Counted from the stretch's first letter, positions 23,593-64,000 are shown. The stretch is 64,000 nt of DNA from Timema cristinae (GCA_039000515.1 JBCFYV010000100.1:31236421-31300420); one strand, 5' to 3'. The notes: generated by a model from the letters alone, not told the origin. Numbers and translations are program-made.

Positions 23593-25087
23593 TGCATCTT
23601 TTTCTATAAATAAATAAGTAGGCCTACCTAAAAATGTAAAATAAGAAATACAAATCCCTTTAAATGTTTATACCAGATTTTCTGACAAAATTAACTAGCT
23701 AAATTTCGATATACAAAAAAAAAATCATAGTATACGTTTTATACTTAAATATATATTTAAGAACAAGGAACGAATATAACAATCTAACTTGCAAAAATAG
23801 CGCTGCACATAAGAAAAGTATTTTCTTAGTATTACATTACTTGACTACACTCCTTAATGGGGCTTGCAAAAGAGCTACAGTCCAATTTTAATAGAGAGAT
23901 CCTTTTAGAAAATACAACAATTTTTTAGGCCAAAATTAATAAAATTTGTACTACAAAATTATTGTAATCTTATATGTATTGGTGATATCTATCAAAAGTG
24001 ATACAGATCATATGACTTGATGTATGAATATGGGAAAGTAGATCTAGTAACTTTTCTGTCAAATCAAAGCCCTTTCAACGAAGGGTGGATTGTATGTAGT
24101 TTAGAATAACTTTTGATCCATTAGACTTAGAAATAAGCTGCATACATTGAGTTTGATAAATATAGTCTTTAGTAACAATCTTAAGCTCCATAACTCATAC
24201 AAAGACCATAAAATGATTTACTCTTAGAATTGAAAATATGCATGTAAATTGTAAACATGAAAAACATAGAAAAAGGTACAGGAAACAAGAGTAGGAGCAA
24301 ACACATTTAAACTTTTACAATAAAAAGAGGGGGACAGTTAACATGTTAGACTGCTGCCAATCAACAAAGATTATTTAACAAGAAAATAAGTATTTACAAA
24401 CTAGAGTGTGGTTGTAGGCATTTTTACTTTTTGAGTCGAGTTTGAATCAAATTCTATTTAAGCTTTGAGTAATTTTTGCACTTAAAAGATTCCAAGTTGA
24501 ATTTCTCTATTATGTACACAGTATACAGCATAAACACACATTTATTATTATTAAAAAAGATTTTTTTTTTGTGTAAAAAAATTTTGATCTCACACATTCT
24601 TATTTTTAACTAAATTTAATATTCTGATGGTTGTTCAAGTTATAGTTTAATAAATCAGACAACTGGAAATATTTTTGTACTCTATTTACTATGAAATAAT
24701 ATGTTAAAATTGAATCAAATTAATCACACTCAAAAATTTAAAGATGAAATTTTAAATTTTGATTTATTGAATTTTTCAAGTTTTGACTTTTTTTTTAGTC
24801 TTGTTTAAAAAACTACTAAAACTAGACTTGAACTCGAATTTCCAAATATACATGCATCCCTATAACAACCAAATATTTTAACCAAGGTTTTCTTATCAAA
24901 AATTTCATAAGGGTGTATTGAATGCAAAATGAAGATGTAGGATGAAGAAAAAAAAAATTGGTAAAGAATGTTGAATAATGTATATAGGAACTAATAAAAG
25001 AGGAACAATTTTCCTTTCATCTTGTGTATGTTCGACAAAAGCCAATAAACACTTACAGTTGGAATGCATTATCAAATATCACATTAC
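23593..25087. other. No recognised feature
   Basis: Extremely AT-rich DNA with many homopolymer runs. No frame longer than about 60 codons and no named repeat. Confidence 0.55.
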
Positions 25088-25104
25088 ATTATTTGATTTA
25101 CAAT

Positions 25105-25662
25105 GTTTAGAAATGAGGGGGCCCAATGGCTAAATAATTTTATAATAAAAAAATTGATAAAACTAAAAAAAGGGGAAAATTAACTAATAGAAGTAAATTT
25201 GATGAAAGAAACCCACCTAGAGAAAGAGGAAAAATATGGGAAGAATCCAATGCACAAAGGTGATATCTTCCTTTCTTCTGCCTTCTATAGTAGAAATAGT
25301 CACACACACATTTTAACACAAATAAAATAACATTTAGGCATTGTTGACTTTATTACACATAAAGAAAGAAAGAATGGAGTAATCCATTGTTTGTGTCAAC
25401 TTTACTCTGTTTTCTTTATTTCTTTGCGTTTGATAAAGGCATCAATGCCCAAATATTATTCTATTTGTGTTAAAATTAGTGTTTAAATGTGTGTTTAGAC
25501 TACTTCTTCTAAAGAAGAGAGAAGGAAAAAAGATATCACCTTTGTGCATTGGATTTTTCCCACATTTTTCTTCTTTCCATAGGTGAGCTTTCTTCATCAA
25601 ATTTATTCTTATTAGTTTATTTTCTCTTTTTCTTTAGTTTTATCAATTTACTTTATTAAAAA
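25105..25662. mobile_element. 558-bp foldback element (long inverted repeat)
   Basis: The left arm (about 25131-25380) and right arm (about 25404-25662) are imperfect reverse complements over about 250 bp. A loop of about 23 bp separates them. The best-kept run is ATCCAATGCACAAAGGTGAT at 25246 and its complement at 25533-25552. The 17-bp direct repeat ATTATTTGATTTACAAT flanks it at 25088-25104 and 25663-25679, like a target-site duplication. There is no open frame. The phrase GATAAAGGCATCAATGCCC in the right arm recalls terminal parts of Penelope-like elements, which often insert in inverted arrangement, but that link is inference. Confidence 0.65.
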
Positions 25663-25679
25663 ATTATTTGATTTACAAT

Positions 25680-27639
25680 AATTTTCTATAAAATACATTT
25701 TGATTTGTTATTCTGATCAATGTTATGGCTATATTTCATGTTTTATGATTATATGTTAAACAAAAATACCCTCCAGACCATTGTGGCATTGTAGTTGTTC
25801 AATAACATAACAAGGAATGACACAAATATAACAGATCAAAACTATATATTAAACTAAGTAAAATATCACCAGAAAGAACCTATGACTGGGATTTATTTGA
25901 GACTAAGTACAAAGTATACAGTTCACCAACCTAGGAACTATCACTAAATGAATAAATAAAAATTCACTCATTTACAACTAACACAAATTATGATACTTTG
26001 TACAAACATATTCAACAAGCAATGATAATGTACAACAGTAAAAACTTAGGAAAGTTTTAATGAAAGAAATGGTATCAAGTGTCATCGACCAAATGGGTTT
26101 TACCAAGCTGAAAGACAAAAACAAATTATGACTTGTTTTTTATAAACAAAAAAAAAAGATCAGGCTTTCACTTGTCAAAATTGTTGGACAAAATCACATA
26201 TAAAATTATGGCACATATTGTATTAATTCTCTTTAACAAAATGTTTACATTATAAGCTATATTCTTTAGCACAGTTGCATTTGCTAAAATATAAAAATCC
26301 ACTTTTATTAAACACATTGTAGTTGTCACAAACAATTTACTATCTAGTATATAGAAACGGATAGTTTCAATGTGTTATTTAAAGGTATTCATCTAAAAAA
26401 TATTTTAATAAGAAGATACAATTATTTTGTTGAGAAATCAACCACTGATTTCACTGATTTTATTGATTTGACTGGATAAATTTTCAAGATAGATAATAAA
26501 TTATATGTTTGGCAAGATTATTTAGAGAGTTTTTTGATAGAGTTCTTAACTAAATGGTAGAAGGGATAAAGTATTTTATTAGAGTTAAAAATGCTATAAA
26601 GCGGTTTTGTAAAAGCATTGGAGTTATTAATGTAAATTGTAGACAAAGTTCAATTTTTCAATTAACATTTTAGTAAGTTTTGTGACAAATCAAAATAAAT
26701 TGATGATGATGATGATGATGATGATGATTATGATGATGATTTTTATCATATGCAGATAGTTAAGGTTTTTTTTTAAATGAAAATCTTGGAGATACCTGAC
26801 AAACAAGGATCAATCTCAAGAATGAATATCATGTACCTACAAAGATAAATAAAATATATTTATTTTAAATTTTTATTCAACGTTGAATAATCTTTAATAT
26901 AAATTAATAAACTTTCAAATATTATTTTCACAATTAAGTTTCCAAAATAGATGTGCACAGGAATGTATATGTATATCTTACCGATATGCTTTTTTGTTGT
27001 GTGTCAAACATAAGCAAGATCTATATTTTGGAATAATAAAAATATCTATTTATGATGTTCCTATTTGGTGTATATGTGGTACCAAATTTGGTCAAAACGT
27101 TTTATAAGATCAAAGAACAACTAATTATTGTACTATTTATTTTATTTTAAGTGAAAGGAACTTCAGATATAAATGTAAATCCAAATTATTTATTTCATGT
27201 ATCTCTTTATTGATTTATTCACAACAATAATTAAAGCACTTTATTTTTTTTTTGGGGGGGGGGCAGGTTGACATTTTCAACTAACAGCATACCACACCAG
27301 GTTATATAACTTAATTTCTTTCTCACAAGCTCAAATTGACATATTTATGGTTATCTGAGAAGACACCGCAAAGATTTATTTTGCCAAGCAATGGGCGCAA
27401 TAAGCTTTGTTTCCTAGGAAGAACAAACAAACCTTGTAAGGATGATCTTGATATTCTCATAAATTCTTTAGTTTTATTTCCTTGGCATTAGAATACAGTC
27501 AACTTCCTTTTGTTTTAAAACATAATATTTGGTCTATGGGTGAAAAAATTGTATAATAAATCTAGATTAAAATGTATATTATTTTATAAGATTCTTTGTT
27601 AATTTATCTCAGGCTATATGTACTTTAAATACACTAATG
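25680..27639. other. No recognised gene; contains a (GAT)n microsatellite
   Basis: AT-rich. A run of GAT units lies at 26702-26740. A G-run (about 9 bases) sits at 27255. No coding sequence is recognised. Confidence 0.5.
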
Positions 27640-27815
27640 TTGTAAGGATTAGGAAGGCAAAATTTTGAGAAAACTTAAAACCAAATTTATGATGATAGAA
27701 GGTGAGAACCATTTAGGATAAAACCTTTTCAGTACACTCGACCTAGATTCAAATCCAGACTGCCCAGTTTTAGGCAATCTAGACTACTATTAGAGTGACA
27801 CATTAAACCAAAGCA
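27640..27815 (-). repeat. SINE-C copy, old
   Basis: On the minus strand the head (TTGGTTTAATGTGTCACTCT) and a B-box-like GGATTTGAATCTAG lead to AGTGTACTGAAAAGGTTTTA and TCCTAAATGGTTCTCACC. The tail is lost. Confidence 0.55.
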
Positions 27816-28974
27816 TTAATCGATGTGAGTGGAATAATTGTAATCCATACCAAGAAATAAAGTCGTAGGCAACTCAACCGGCAAAGTGCTTTTCACTGGT
27901 TTTAACTACATAGAGATTGAATTAATATTTTTTAATTATGAACCTATAAGAGTTATGAACTATAATGAAATAATTTAATAATAATTAATTACTAAAAAAA
28001 ACTGTTTCCATCATGAATATGGAAATATAATGAGTCAGACAAATCTTCAAAAGTATTAACTGGGAGGTAAAATCATTATTAATTTCTTGGTTTAGTGATA
28101 CATTTTTGACATATTTTTATGCATGTGTAATTTGTTTTTTTAAATATTTAATTCATTACAGAAAGTAAAGTGAAATGATACTTATTTAAAATTCAACAAA
28201 TTTTGATTTAAAATTAAATTAAAACTATATCCCACAAAATTATGCTTGAAAAAAACTGGTGAAAATATTTAAATAATTATCTATCTTTTAATTGTTTGTG
28301 ACAAAACAGCAATGTCAAAAATACCAGAAACACCTCTTTCTAAAAAAAAAAAAAAAGAAAAAAACATTTACAGATTTTGAAACTTATTTAAAAAAGGCTG
28401 ATAAGTTTAAAATTTTAGAGATAATATGTTTTCACCAAAAGATGAATGGCTAAAAATATCAACTAATTTATATGCAAAGTGAATTTGTACACAAACTCCT
28501 ACTACAATATTCAAAATGATTCTTACATTTGAAAGATGGTTGTAGTATATAATCAAACTTCTTTCAAATGTGTAGCTTCAAAACTTGCTATGTTATTTTA
28601 GTTCTGAAGGAAATTGAAAAAGTGTGCTTTTATGACAGCCCTAGTTGGCCATTGCTACTACAGTAAATTCAACCACACCTTTTGCTAAATATAATTTATC
28701 ATTTCTTGTTCATTCTTTAGAACTTTGTTCTTAACAAAGAAACCTTGAGCTTTGCGGAATTAGCTATTTCATTGTCATCACATTTAATCAACACAGGCAC
28801 AAACCCTAATCTCACAGTTCAACAGAACCACAATTGCTACAACTTTACTTAATTTCAAAAATTATATATTTATATCTCTATTTAACAAATTATTTTTTTA
28901 TCCAACATTATGTTTATGTTTGAATTTGTTCTTTACTGTGTGCTTTAAGAAGCTTTGTATGTGATAAAAGGACA
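27816..28974 (-). other. 3' flank and possible 3' UTR of the KIAA0930-like gene
   Basis: This is the stretch directly downstream of the stop codon at 28975. It is AT-rich. I see no AATAAA on the minus strand within the first several hundred bases, so the end of the transcript is not placed. Confidence 0.4.
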
Positions 28975-58170
<29,196 letters not shown>

Positions 58171-59060
58171 TACTGGAATGTTGCTGGATTGTAAAAGGTT
58201 GACTTTGTACTAAGGTCGCAGTAAAACACACAATGACAGCTGAAAACACACCTTATAGCAGACGACAATTTATAACTTCAGATAATTTAAAATCATACAT
58301 TAACAATTAATTTTGTACAGTTAGAGCTGTACCACGTATAATTAGGAATATTCCACAAACAGTTCATAATTTATCACCTGAGCGGTAGGTACCTTGTTTA
58401 CGGTAGTAGTCGAAATTAAAAATGTATGGGGATGAAAGGTGATTCATTTCAGCGTGTACAAAATGAAGGAAGAGGGAAAATCAATAAAGTGAAAACTTCT
58501 TTCTCTCTCTTCCCAATGGCAGGGAGCCTCTGGTTGATATGATCTGTAGCCAAGTTCTTATCGTAGAGCACATAATAAAATAAAAATACGAGCTCTGTAA
58601 AGACAACCAAGGTTTGTCTAATCTTCTTGGATATGGTATGTTCTGTACATGGACAGAAAGGCAGGTGAGCTATGAATAGCAGCCATTATGGTTTGAGTCT
58701 TGGACTAAAAATTGTCTTTATTTGATGTTGCAAGGATGACATAATAATATCGAATGAAAAGAAATAAAAAGTGGTTAGTTAAAAAAACAACTAAATAACG
58801 CATTATACTGATGTTTATTTTAAGAAGGAAAAAACAGAGGATACTATCTTCACAATGTGGCGCGTAAACTTGTTCAATCAAAAATTTGGACAGTGGTATG
58901 AATAATTGACAAGAATAATTAGACACACAGATTACCATAACAAGCATTGCAATTAAATTTAAAACCTATTGACAGCGTTTTTATGAAACGGCATAAGGAC
59001 AAATGCACACGGAATAATAATAATTTAGGCATACATAAGTGGACGCAGGGTGTGGCTTAA
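58171..59060. other. Upstream flank of the KIAA0930-like gene
   Basis: The 5' UTR and promoter should lie here. An in-frame TAG (58210-58212) marks the reading-frame boundary. I see no clear TATA box at a sensible distance and cannot place the transcription start. An 80-codon minus-strand frame (58705-58947) has no recognisable family. Confidence 0.4.
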
Positions 59061-59178
59061 GGGTAACGGGCCAGCGAGCGAGCGAGCGCGCGAGCGACTA
59101 AAATATAAAATAGAACACATTGGTTGTAATGGGGGTGGCCACACTGGAGCGAGCGAGCGAGCGAGCGCGCGAGCGACT

Positions 59179-59232
59179 GAGCGCGCGCGCTTGAAAGATA
59201 GAACTGGTTCTATTTTTCAAGCGCGCGCGCTC
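59179..59232. repeat. Near-perfect hairpin, 26-bp arms
   Basis: Arms 59179-59204 and 59207-59232 are reverse complements at 25 of 26 positions with a 2-base spacer. Each arm has a GAGCGCGCGCGC block and a CTTGAAA-type AT block. It is inside the GC-rich transposon and would form a very stable cruciform or RNA hairpin. Confidence 0.9.
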
Positions 59233-59374
59233 GACCCGGTACAGTCTAGTTTACAGGCGCTAGGCAATATTATTGTATGTTGGTTCATTGAGTGCTGGGG
59301 AAACTTCTCATTTTGACATGATATTTGACTTTTTTCTATCAGTGATAGGTTTAACACACTTGCTATTAATGGCC

Positions 59375-59677
59375 CGGTGACCTGGCGGTCTAGGGGTAAG
59401 GTGTCAGACTTCTGTGCTGGCGGCCGGGGTTCAATCCTCGGTCCCGGCACAGATTTATCTGATTTACAAACCCTTTCTTCACCTCTGACAAGACGTGTAT
59501 TAATCACATCTTGTGAATGTGGGGAAAGCCAGGCCTCCACCGTGGTTCGGATTCCACGTTAAACTGTAGGTCCTTCATTTCATCTCACAATCACCCTACC
59601 ATTACACATTAGCGTAAGTGCATATAACCCGAACGGGAAGTAAGATGCGGTGCTAATAATAATAATAATAATAATAA
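59375..59677 (+). repeat. SINE-B, complete
   Basis: The head CGGTGACCTGGCGGTCTAGG with B box CGGGGTTCAATCCTCGG is tRNA-like. The body and tail (AACCCGAACGGGAAGTAAGA) end in (TAA)n. TAATGGCC repeats on both sides (59367-59374 and 59678-59685). Confidence 0.92.
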
Positions 59678-59759
59678 TAATGGCCTAATTTAATTGGTAA
59701 GACCATAAATAATATAATGTATATATGTAAACCCGATATGTTAAAATACTTCAATATTA

Positions 59760-59940
59760 TAATCAAAGTAGGCCTTTAAAAATAAGAATCACCATTAGTT
59801 TGGAGAGAGTATGAAAAAACCACAACAATAAATAAGTTTTAAAAATCACCTTCAGTTCACTGAGCCAAGATTCGAACCTTTGCCTCCTAGTCAAAAGTTA
59901 TCGAGTGCAACGCACCATTCTGCCACTGGTGCGGCAAATC
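59760..59940 (-). repeat. SINE-A/C-like copy, decayed
   Basis: Minus strand: CCGCACCAGTGGCAGAATGG, B-box AAAGGTTCGAATCTTGG and GTGAACTGAAGGTGATTTTT. The tail is lost. It lies between the two SINE-B copies in the GC-rich transposon. Confidence 0.6.
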
Positions 59941-60106
59941 TGATTTTAAAACACTTCAGTACAGTACCATACGCATTTCTCAATTTATTAATTGGATGCA
60001 CTTCTACTTTTTTCTTTTTTATAAATACACAATATTTTCTGTAAGAATTTTCGAGGAGCAGAGATGTACTAAGTGTGTTTGACAGAGACATCTTCTCTAA
60101 CTAGGG

Positions 60107-60394
60107 GGGAGGGGGGGTGCGGTGACCTAGTGGTCTAGGGGTAAGGTGTCAGACTTCTGTGCTGGCAGCCGGGGTTCAATACTCGGTCCCGGCACAGATT
60201 TATCTTATTTCCAAACCCTTCCTTCACCTCTGACAAGACATCTTGTGAATGTAGGGAATGCCAGGCCACCACCGTGGTTCGGATTCCACGTTAAACTGTA
60301 GGTCCTTCATTTCATCTCACAATAACCCTACCATTACACATTAGCGTTAGTGCGTATAACCCGAACGGGTAGTAAGACGCGGTGCTAATAATAA
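60107..60394 (+). repeat. SINE-B, complete, with 11-bp target duplication
   Basis: The head GCGGTGACCTAGTGGTCTAG, body and tail AACCCGAACGGGTAGTAAGA are well preserved. TCTAACTAGGG flanks it at 60096-60106 and 60395-60405, so it inserted into the older transposon. It lacks about 20 bases of the body (after CTCTGACAAGACA) present in the copy at 59375. Confidence 0.93.
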
Positions 60395-60624
60395 TCTAAC
60401 TAGGGTCCGCTAATTACGCGCTCGCTCGCTCGCGCGCTCGCCAGTTTGGCCACCCAGTCGCTTGCGCGCTCGCTCGCTCGCACGCTTGGCAGTCTGGCCG
60501 AACCCTAAGGAGGTGTTGATTATTATAGGACAAAGGGGGTGGAATTAACGCACCTCACCCCCTTGGAAATCTGTTCGGTTTTTTTAAAACAATATTACAA
60601 TAAACTAAAAACTAGAAAGAATCC

Positions 60625-60924
60625 ATGTTTTATTTCACAAGATTATTCTTTGAAAAACACCAATTACAATGCGAACCGTCTGCCAGCTTAGAAACAGAAA
60701 CTCAAGACTACATTATTAACTATCACTTGCAATATTCATTGAAGCGGTGTCTGAAAAATATAATGTACTTTGTTTTCTTGTCACAGCATTTTTTTTATGC
60801 GCACGCCTATGATAGGGTAATCAATCTAATCATATATAAAATTTCGAATCAATGTGAGGTCCAGGATTACATTATTAAAAGAAATACCTGTTCCGAAAAT
60901 TTTCTGGCAAAAGACAATAGTTAA
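60625..60924 (+). other. Open frame of 99 codons, not recognised
   Basis: Begins MFYFTRLFFEKHQLQC. It has no known motif and an AT-rich codon mix like its surroundings. It is probably chance, but it is the longest frame in this part. Confidence 0.15.
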
Positions 60925-61111
60925 ATGTAGAAAATATCAACGAAAATTAATTTAACTTTAAACAGCTTGAATCCTCATTCTTCACGATTTGTAACAGATT
61001 TAGTAGGAAACAACATTTGGACAAACTGGGTGTTGAATGTTGATGATAACCAGTTGAGTTTTTATTTGGGATCTTGGTAAAGGTTGATAATACGAGTACA
61101 GTACCTACCAA

Positions 61112-61355
61112 AAGTACGCCACCTATTCCTATTTTGAGCTAGATTTATCCAGTCCTCGTTAAGCCCTCTCCCTATCTTTAGCTAGTTCTATCCAGTCCTC
61201 ATCATTACGCCATATCTCTATCTTGATCTAGTTCTATCCAGTCCACCTCACTACACCCTATCCCTATCTGGAGCTAGTTGTATCAAATCCACCTCATTAC
61301 ATCGTATCACTATCTTAAGCTAGTTCTATCCAGTCCACCTCATTACACCCAATCC
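61112..61355 (+). repeat. Diverged 46-bp tandem array, about 5 copies
   Basis: The unit holds CTAGTTCTATCCAGTCCACC and CTCATTACACCCTATC. The GCTAG anchor recurs at 61138, 61181, 61227, 61273 and 61319, mostly 46 bases apart. Units differ at several positions. The unit length equals that of the array at 41107 but the sequence is unrelated. Confidence 0.8.
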
Positions 61356-61428
61356 TTCTGGTTGGTAACAAAGTTTTGTTTGCTTCTTTTGCATAGTACA
61401 CTAAAGCCTTGTTTACATTTGGTTCACA

Positions 61429-61702
61429 GCTCCTGGTGGTATAGGGGTAAGGTGTCAGCATCTGTGCAGGGAGCCGGGGTTCAATCCTCGGTCCCAGCAA
61501 AGATTTATCTGATTGCCAAACCCTTCCTTCACCTCTGACAAGACGCGTATTAATCCCAACTTGTGCATGTGGGGAATACCAGGCCTCCACCGTGGTTCGG
61601 ATCCCACGTTAAACTGTAGGTCCTCTATTTCATCTCACAATCACCCTACCATTACACATTAGCGTAAGTGCGTACAACCCAAACGGGTATTAAGACGCGG
61701 GT

Positions 61703-61754
<52 letters not shown>
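61429..61754 (+). repeat. SINE-B, complete, with long (AAT)n
   Basis: The head GCTCCTGGTGGTATAGGGGT with B box CCGGGGTTCAATCCTCGG is tRNA-like. The body and tail (CAACCCAAACGGGTATTAAG) end in about 16 AAT units (61705-61754). Confidence 0.9.
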
Positions 61755-61755
<1 letters not shown>

Positions 61756-61820
61756 CATTCATAGCCCTTCTTCACCTCGCTCAACCAAAAACAATTAGAA
61801 TGTTGTATAGCAGACATTAA

Positions 61821-62138
61821 GACCACCTTTGTGATCTAGTAGTCAGAGTTCCCAGCTACATATCCAGAGGTCTCAGGCTCGATCCCTGATGCTTCTAGAT
61901 TTCTTTTGAAGCACTGGGCCTGGAATGGATCAACTCACTCTGGTGAGGACAAATAAGGAGTTACCTGAATGAAAAAGTAGCGGCTTGGGTCTAGAAAATA
62001 AAGATTAACGGCCAGAGGGTTCGTTGTGTTGACCACATATCAGCAATCATCCGCAGAAGCTGGCACTATAACCAACATACTGGGGCCACTTTGTTGGTAT
62101 ATAGGCGGATTGTGTGTGGGCTGACGTCATGGACTTTA
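61821..62138 (+). repeat. SINE-E copy
   Basis: The head CCACCTTTGTGATCTAGTAG with CAGGCTCGATCCCTG is tRNA-like. Body phrases AATAAGGAGTTACCTGAATG and GCCAGAGGGTTCGTTGTGTT match the copy at 31149. Confidence 0.7.
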
Positions 62139-63308
62139 ACCTTCAGTGAATCTATCGGCTAAAACATTATATTCCGAAACTAAACATAAAACTTCAGTCG
62201 ACAAGACGTTCAAGATTCAGTCCAGCTTGCTTGTTGCGTTCAATATCTGCAAAATGCTTTTTTAAATCTCAATGTTATCTGAAATAATGAACCTAAACGG
62301 CCTTTATATTCATATCAAGGCAACCTTTCACCTCGTTTGGGAATCCCGTTGATACGGTTTTTAATTTTAATTTATATTTCCCCTTTCTGTTTCTAGCACG
62401 TACGGTAGAGGAAAGGACGCTGTGGAAAGCCACTTCCTTTAGTATATTTATTACTATTCTTAGAATTTCCGAGACGATCGTCTTATCAAAGAGACATGTG
62501 CGTGTGAAGATATATAACACATGCACGTTAGTACATTGAGATACATTGTTACATTTAAGTTCTACTCAGTACGAAACTAATAGTGACATTTCGATCCTGA
62601 ATGTTCTCATATACTAAATTATTCAGTAAAATGCAATTAATACATTTGATTCTGACAATTTTATATATTTCCGACGTGAGTATTCCTGTTAATAATTTTA
62701 TACTGCATTAATTATGGTAAAAATAACTTTTGGCTCTTTATTTGTATTATTATAAGTTATTAAATTAAGGACCTAACAATAACGTACCCACGGGGGTGGG
62801 GGGGGGGGGTTGAGGGGGCTCGAGACCCCTACCGTAGTTTGGGGATGCCCCGAGATTTACACAGATCCAAATAGAAAATAAAATGGGAAGGGATGGTAAA
62901 GTATAACCAGTTAAACATTGTGAGCAATGTAAATATCAAGAGCCACACATCCTTGTGTTGATCCTCTCTAGTAGTCATAATTGATGTTCTTGCAGTCTAG
63001 GAAGTGGCCTAATATACTCCCACCTTAACTAACTCCCATCCACGCCAATGCGAGTGCATTTCCTATAAGTACCCTCTTAATTCTTTCTTATATCGTTAAA
63101 TATTTCGTACGAAGTATGAACGTAAATATTTGTTCTTCTAAATTAATCACACCGGTATACTAACCCACAGAGGGTATCAGAAGGATTTGGTGCGAAGCAT
63201 TCGTAAGTAATATATCACTACTTTAGAATAATAGATTTATTTGTTTAGTATTCGATAGTTTATTGTTTTAATTTCCCACGTCTTACTTTCCATCAAGACT
63301 ATCTAGAC
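62139..63308. other. No recognised gene
   Basis: A G-rich stretch (62791-62850: GGGGGTGGGG, CTCGAGACCCC) may be an old repeat; similar G-rich phrases occur near 29150, 45280 and 55810. Otherwise AT-rich DNA. Confidence 0.4.
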
Positions 63309-64000
63309 CAGGGGTCCCCAACCCTATGCCCGCGGGTGCCATAGCACCCGCAGAGCTAGAAAGTTCTTGAATAATAATTTTAATCTGTCACTTTTCCAAC
63401 AAAAATCAAGTTTGTGATTATCTCCAGGTATGTTGTTCTCAAGAAGTTGGTAATTGAAAGCCCGACTCCCCCTTTTCATTCCTCTTTCTTTGCCGGTTCA
63501 TTTACAAAATGTATTTTATTACTCGGAACTATCATTCTACTCACTAATACCATGCTAATACTTCTATTTCCTTTGTAAATATCTTGACATGGGCTACCCA
63601 GCTTTGTTACCTGAATAAACATAGAATAGATATATATTTTTTAAATTTACCTAAACACTAAAATGGTGGTGTGTATTTATTTTGGTTTTGTTAAAACCGT
63701 AAATAAAGTAGTTTTTTTTGTATTTATTGACATTGACTTTTGGTTTGGTAAAAATTGTTTCAATTGTTTAAACTGATTTTGGACTAGCTTTGCATGAGTA
63801 CCATTTGCGTTATTTTATATGCGAATTTAAAAAATATTTTGTTAAATTTTAAACTCACAATTTTTTTTTTAATAATATGTATTTGTATGTGTGTTATTTT
63901 CATTATGAATTATGTTCAGCTATAAATTTACCTTGAAAAAGTAATTGGTGCCCGCCGCATTACTGTCAGTTTTTAATGTGCTCTAAGGTACAAAAAGGTT
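63309..64000. mobile_element. hAT-like element, left end; runs off the window
   Basis: CAGGGGTCCCCAACC at 63309 is a classical hAT terminal sequence. It is followed by CCCGCGGGTGCCATAGCACC. GGTGCCCGCCGCATTACTG at 63948 looks like a related subterminal part. The right terminus is not within the window, and no transposase frame is readable. Confidence 0.5.

Larger units (their letters stand above)
59061..60505. mobile_element. Harbinger-like non-autonomous element with GC-rich ends, two nested SINEs
   Basis: The ends read GGGTAACGGGCCAG (59061) and, inward from the right, GGGTTCGGCCAGACTG (60505). Both continue into GAGCGAGCGAGCGCGC-type repeats ending in GCGACT. TAA flanks both sides (59058-59060 and 60506-60508), the target form of PIF/Harbinger elements, whose ends often start with GGG. 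GGCCACACTGG (59135) and its inverted partner CCAGTTTGGCC (60441) form a second, subterminal pair. Without the SINEs the element is about 0.85 kb. No transposase frame is present. The superfamily call rests on target site and end bases only. Confidence 0.6.

Noticed and set aside
59061..59240. GC-rich block as a CpG-island promoter of the KIAA0930-like gene
   Set aside because: The sequence is simple GAGC/GC repeats in inverted arrangement at both ends of a transposon, about 0.9 kb upstream of the start codon, so it is better explained as transposon ends.
59375..59450. tRNA genes at the SINE heads
   Set aside because: A and B boxes are present, but the cloverleaf does not close and each head is fused to a SINE body and repeated through the window.
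60625..60924. 99-codon open frame as a gene
   Set aside because: Composition equals the AT-rich background, with no family likeness or conserved pattern.

Overview
This is AT-rich nuclear DNA from an animal with a large, repeat-laden genome, most likely an arthropod and probably an insect. The evidence is long introns with GT-AG splicing, several tRNA-headed SINE families, a Jockey-clade LINE, a Ty3/Gypsy LTR element, DNA transposons, and an insect-like conserved protein. The exact species cannot be told from the sequence. No prokaryotic features, CRISPR arrays or rRNA genes are present.

The main gene lies on the minus strand from 58170 (start codon) to 28975 (stop). I assembled it from 11 exons whose splice sites and codon phases all fit, giving a 667-residue protein. 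It is an orthologue of human KIAA0930 (DUF2045 family, function unknown). The conserved core is in exons 1-6 and the C-terminal signature in exons 10-11. In between, exons 7-9 hold a long variable region with paired CxxC motifs. A second, broken gene is the 3' exon of an M17 leucyl-aminopeptidase-like gene at 1553-2480 (+), with frameshifts and altered catalytic-site residues.

Left part (1-28.9 kb): SINEs, an AT-rich MITE (668-980), the aminopeptidase relic, a nearly full-length but frameshifted Jockey-type LINE (about 7.7-12.4 kb), a Tc1-like MITE (13220-13454), a complete but dead Ty3/Gypsy element with both LTRs (18716-23592), and a 558-bp foldback element (25105-25662) flanked by 17-bp direct repeats.

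Middle part (29-58 kb): the KIAA0930-like gene. Its introns have collected a hAT MITE with a perfect 8-bp target duplication, a Helitron relic, a DUF4817-type mariner transposase relic running into a 46-bp tandem array, LINE fragments, an 11-copy 65-bp array with a two-unit higher-order pattern, and many SINEs.

Right part (58-64 kb): a Harbinger-like element with GC-rich GAGC-type ends carrying two nested SINEs, a second 46-bp array, more SINEs, and one end of a hAT-like element that leaves the window.

The strongest observations are the reconstructed gene with its Cys-rich insert, the two-unit tandem array, the GC-rich nested transposon with a near-perfect hairpin, and three SINE families with different heads sharing one 3' tail. 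I found no convincing new multi-gene system.
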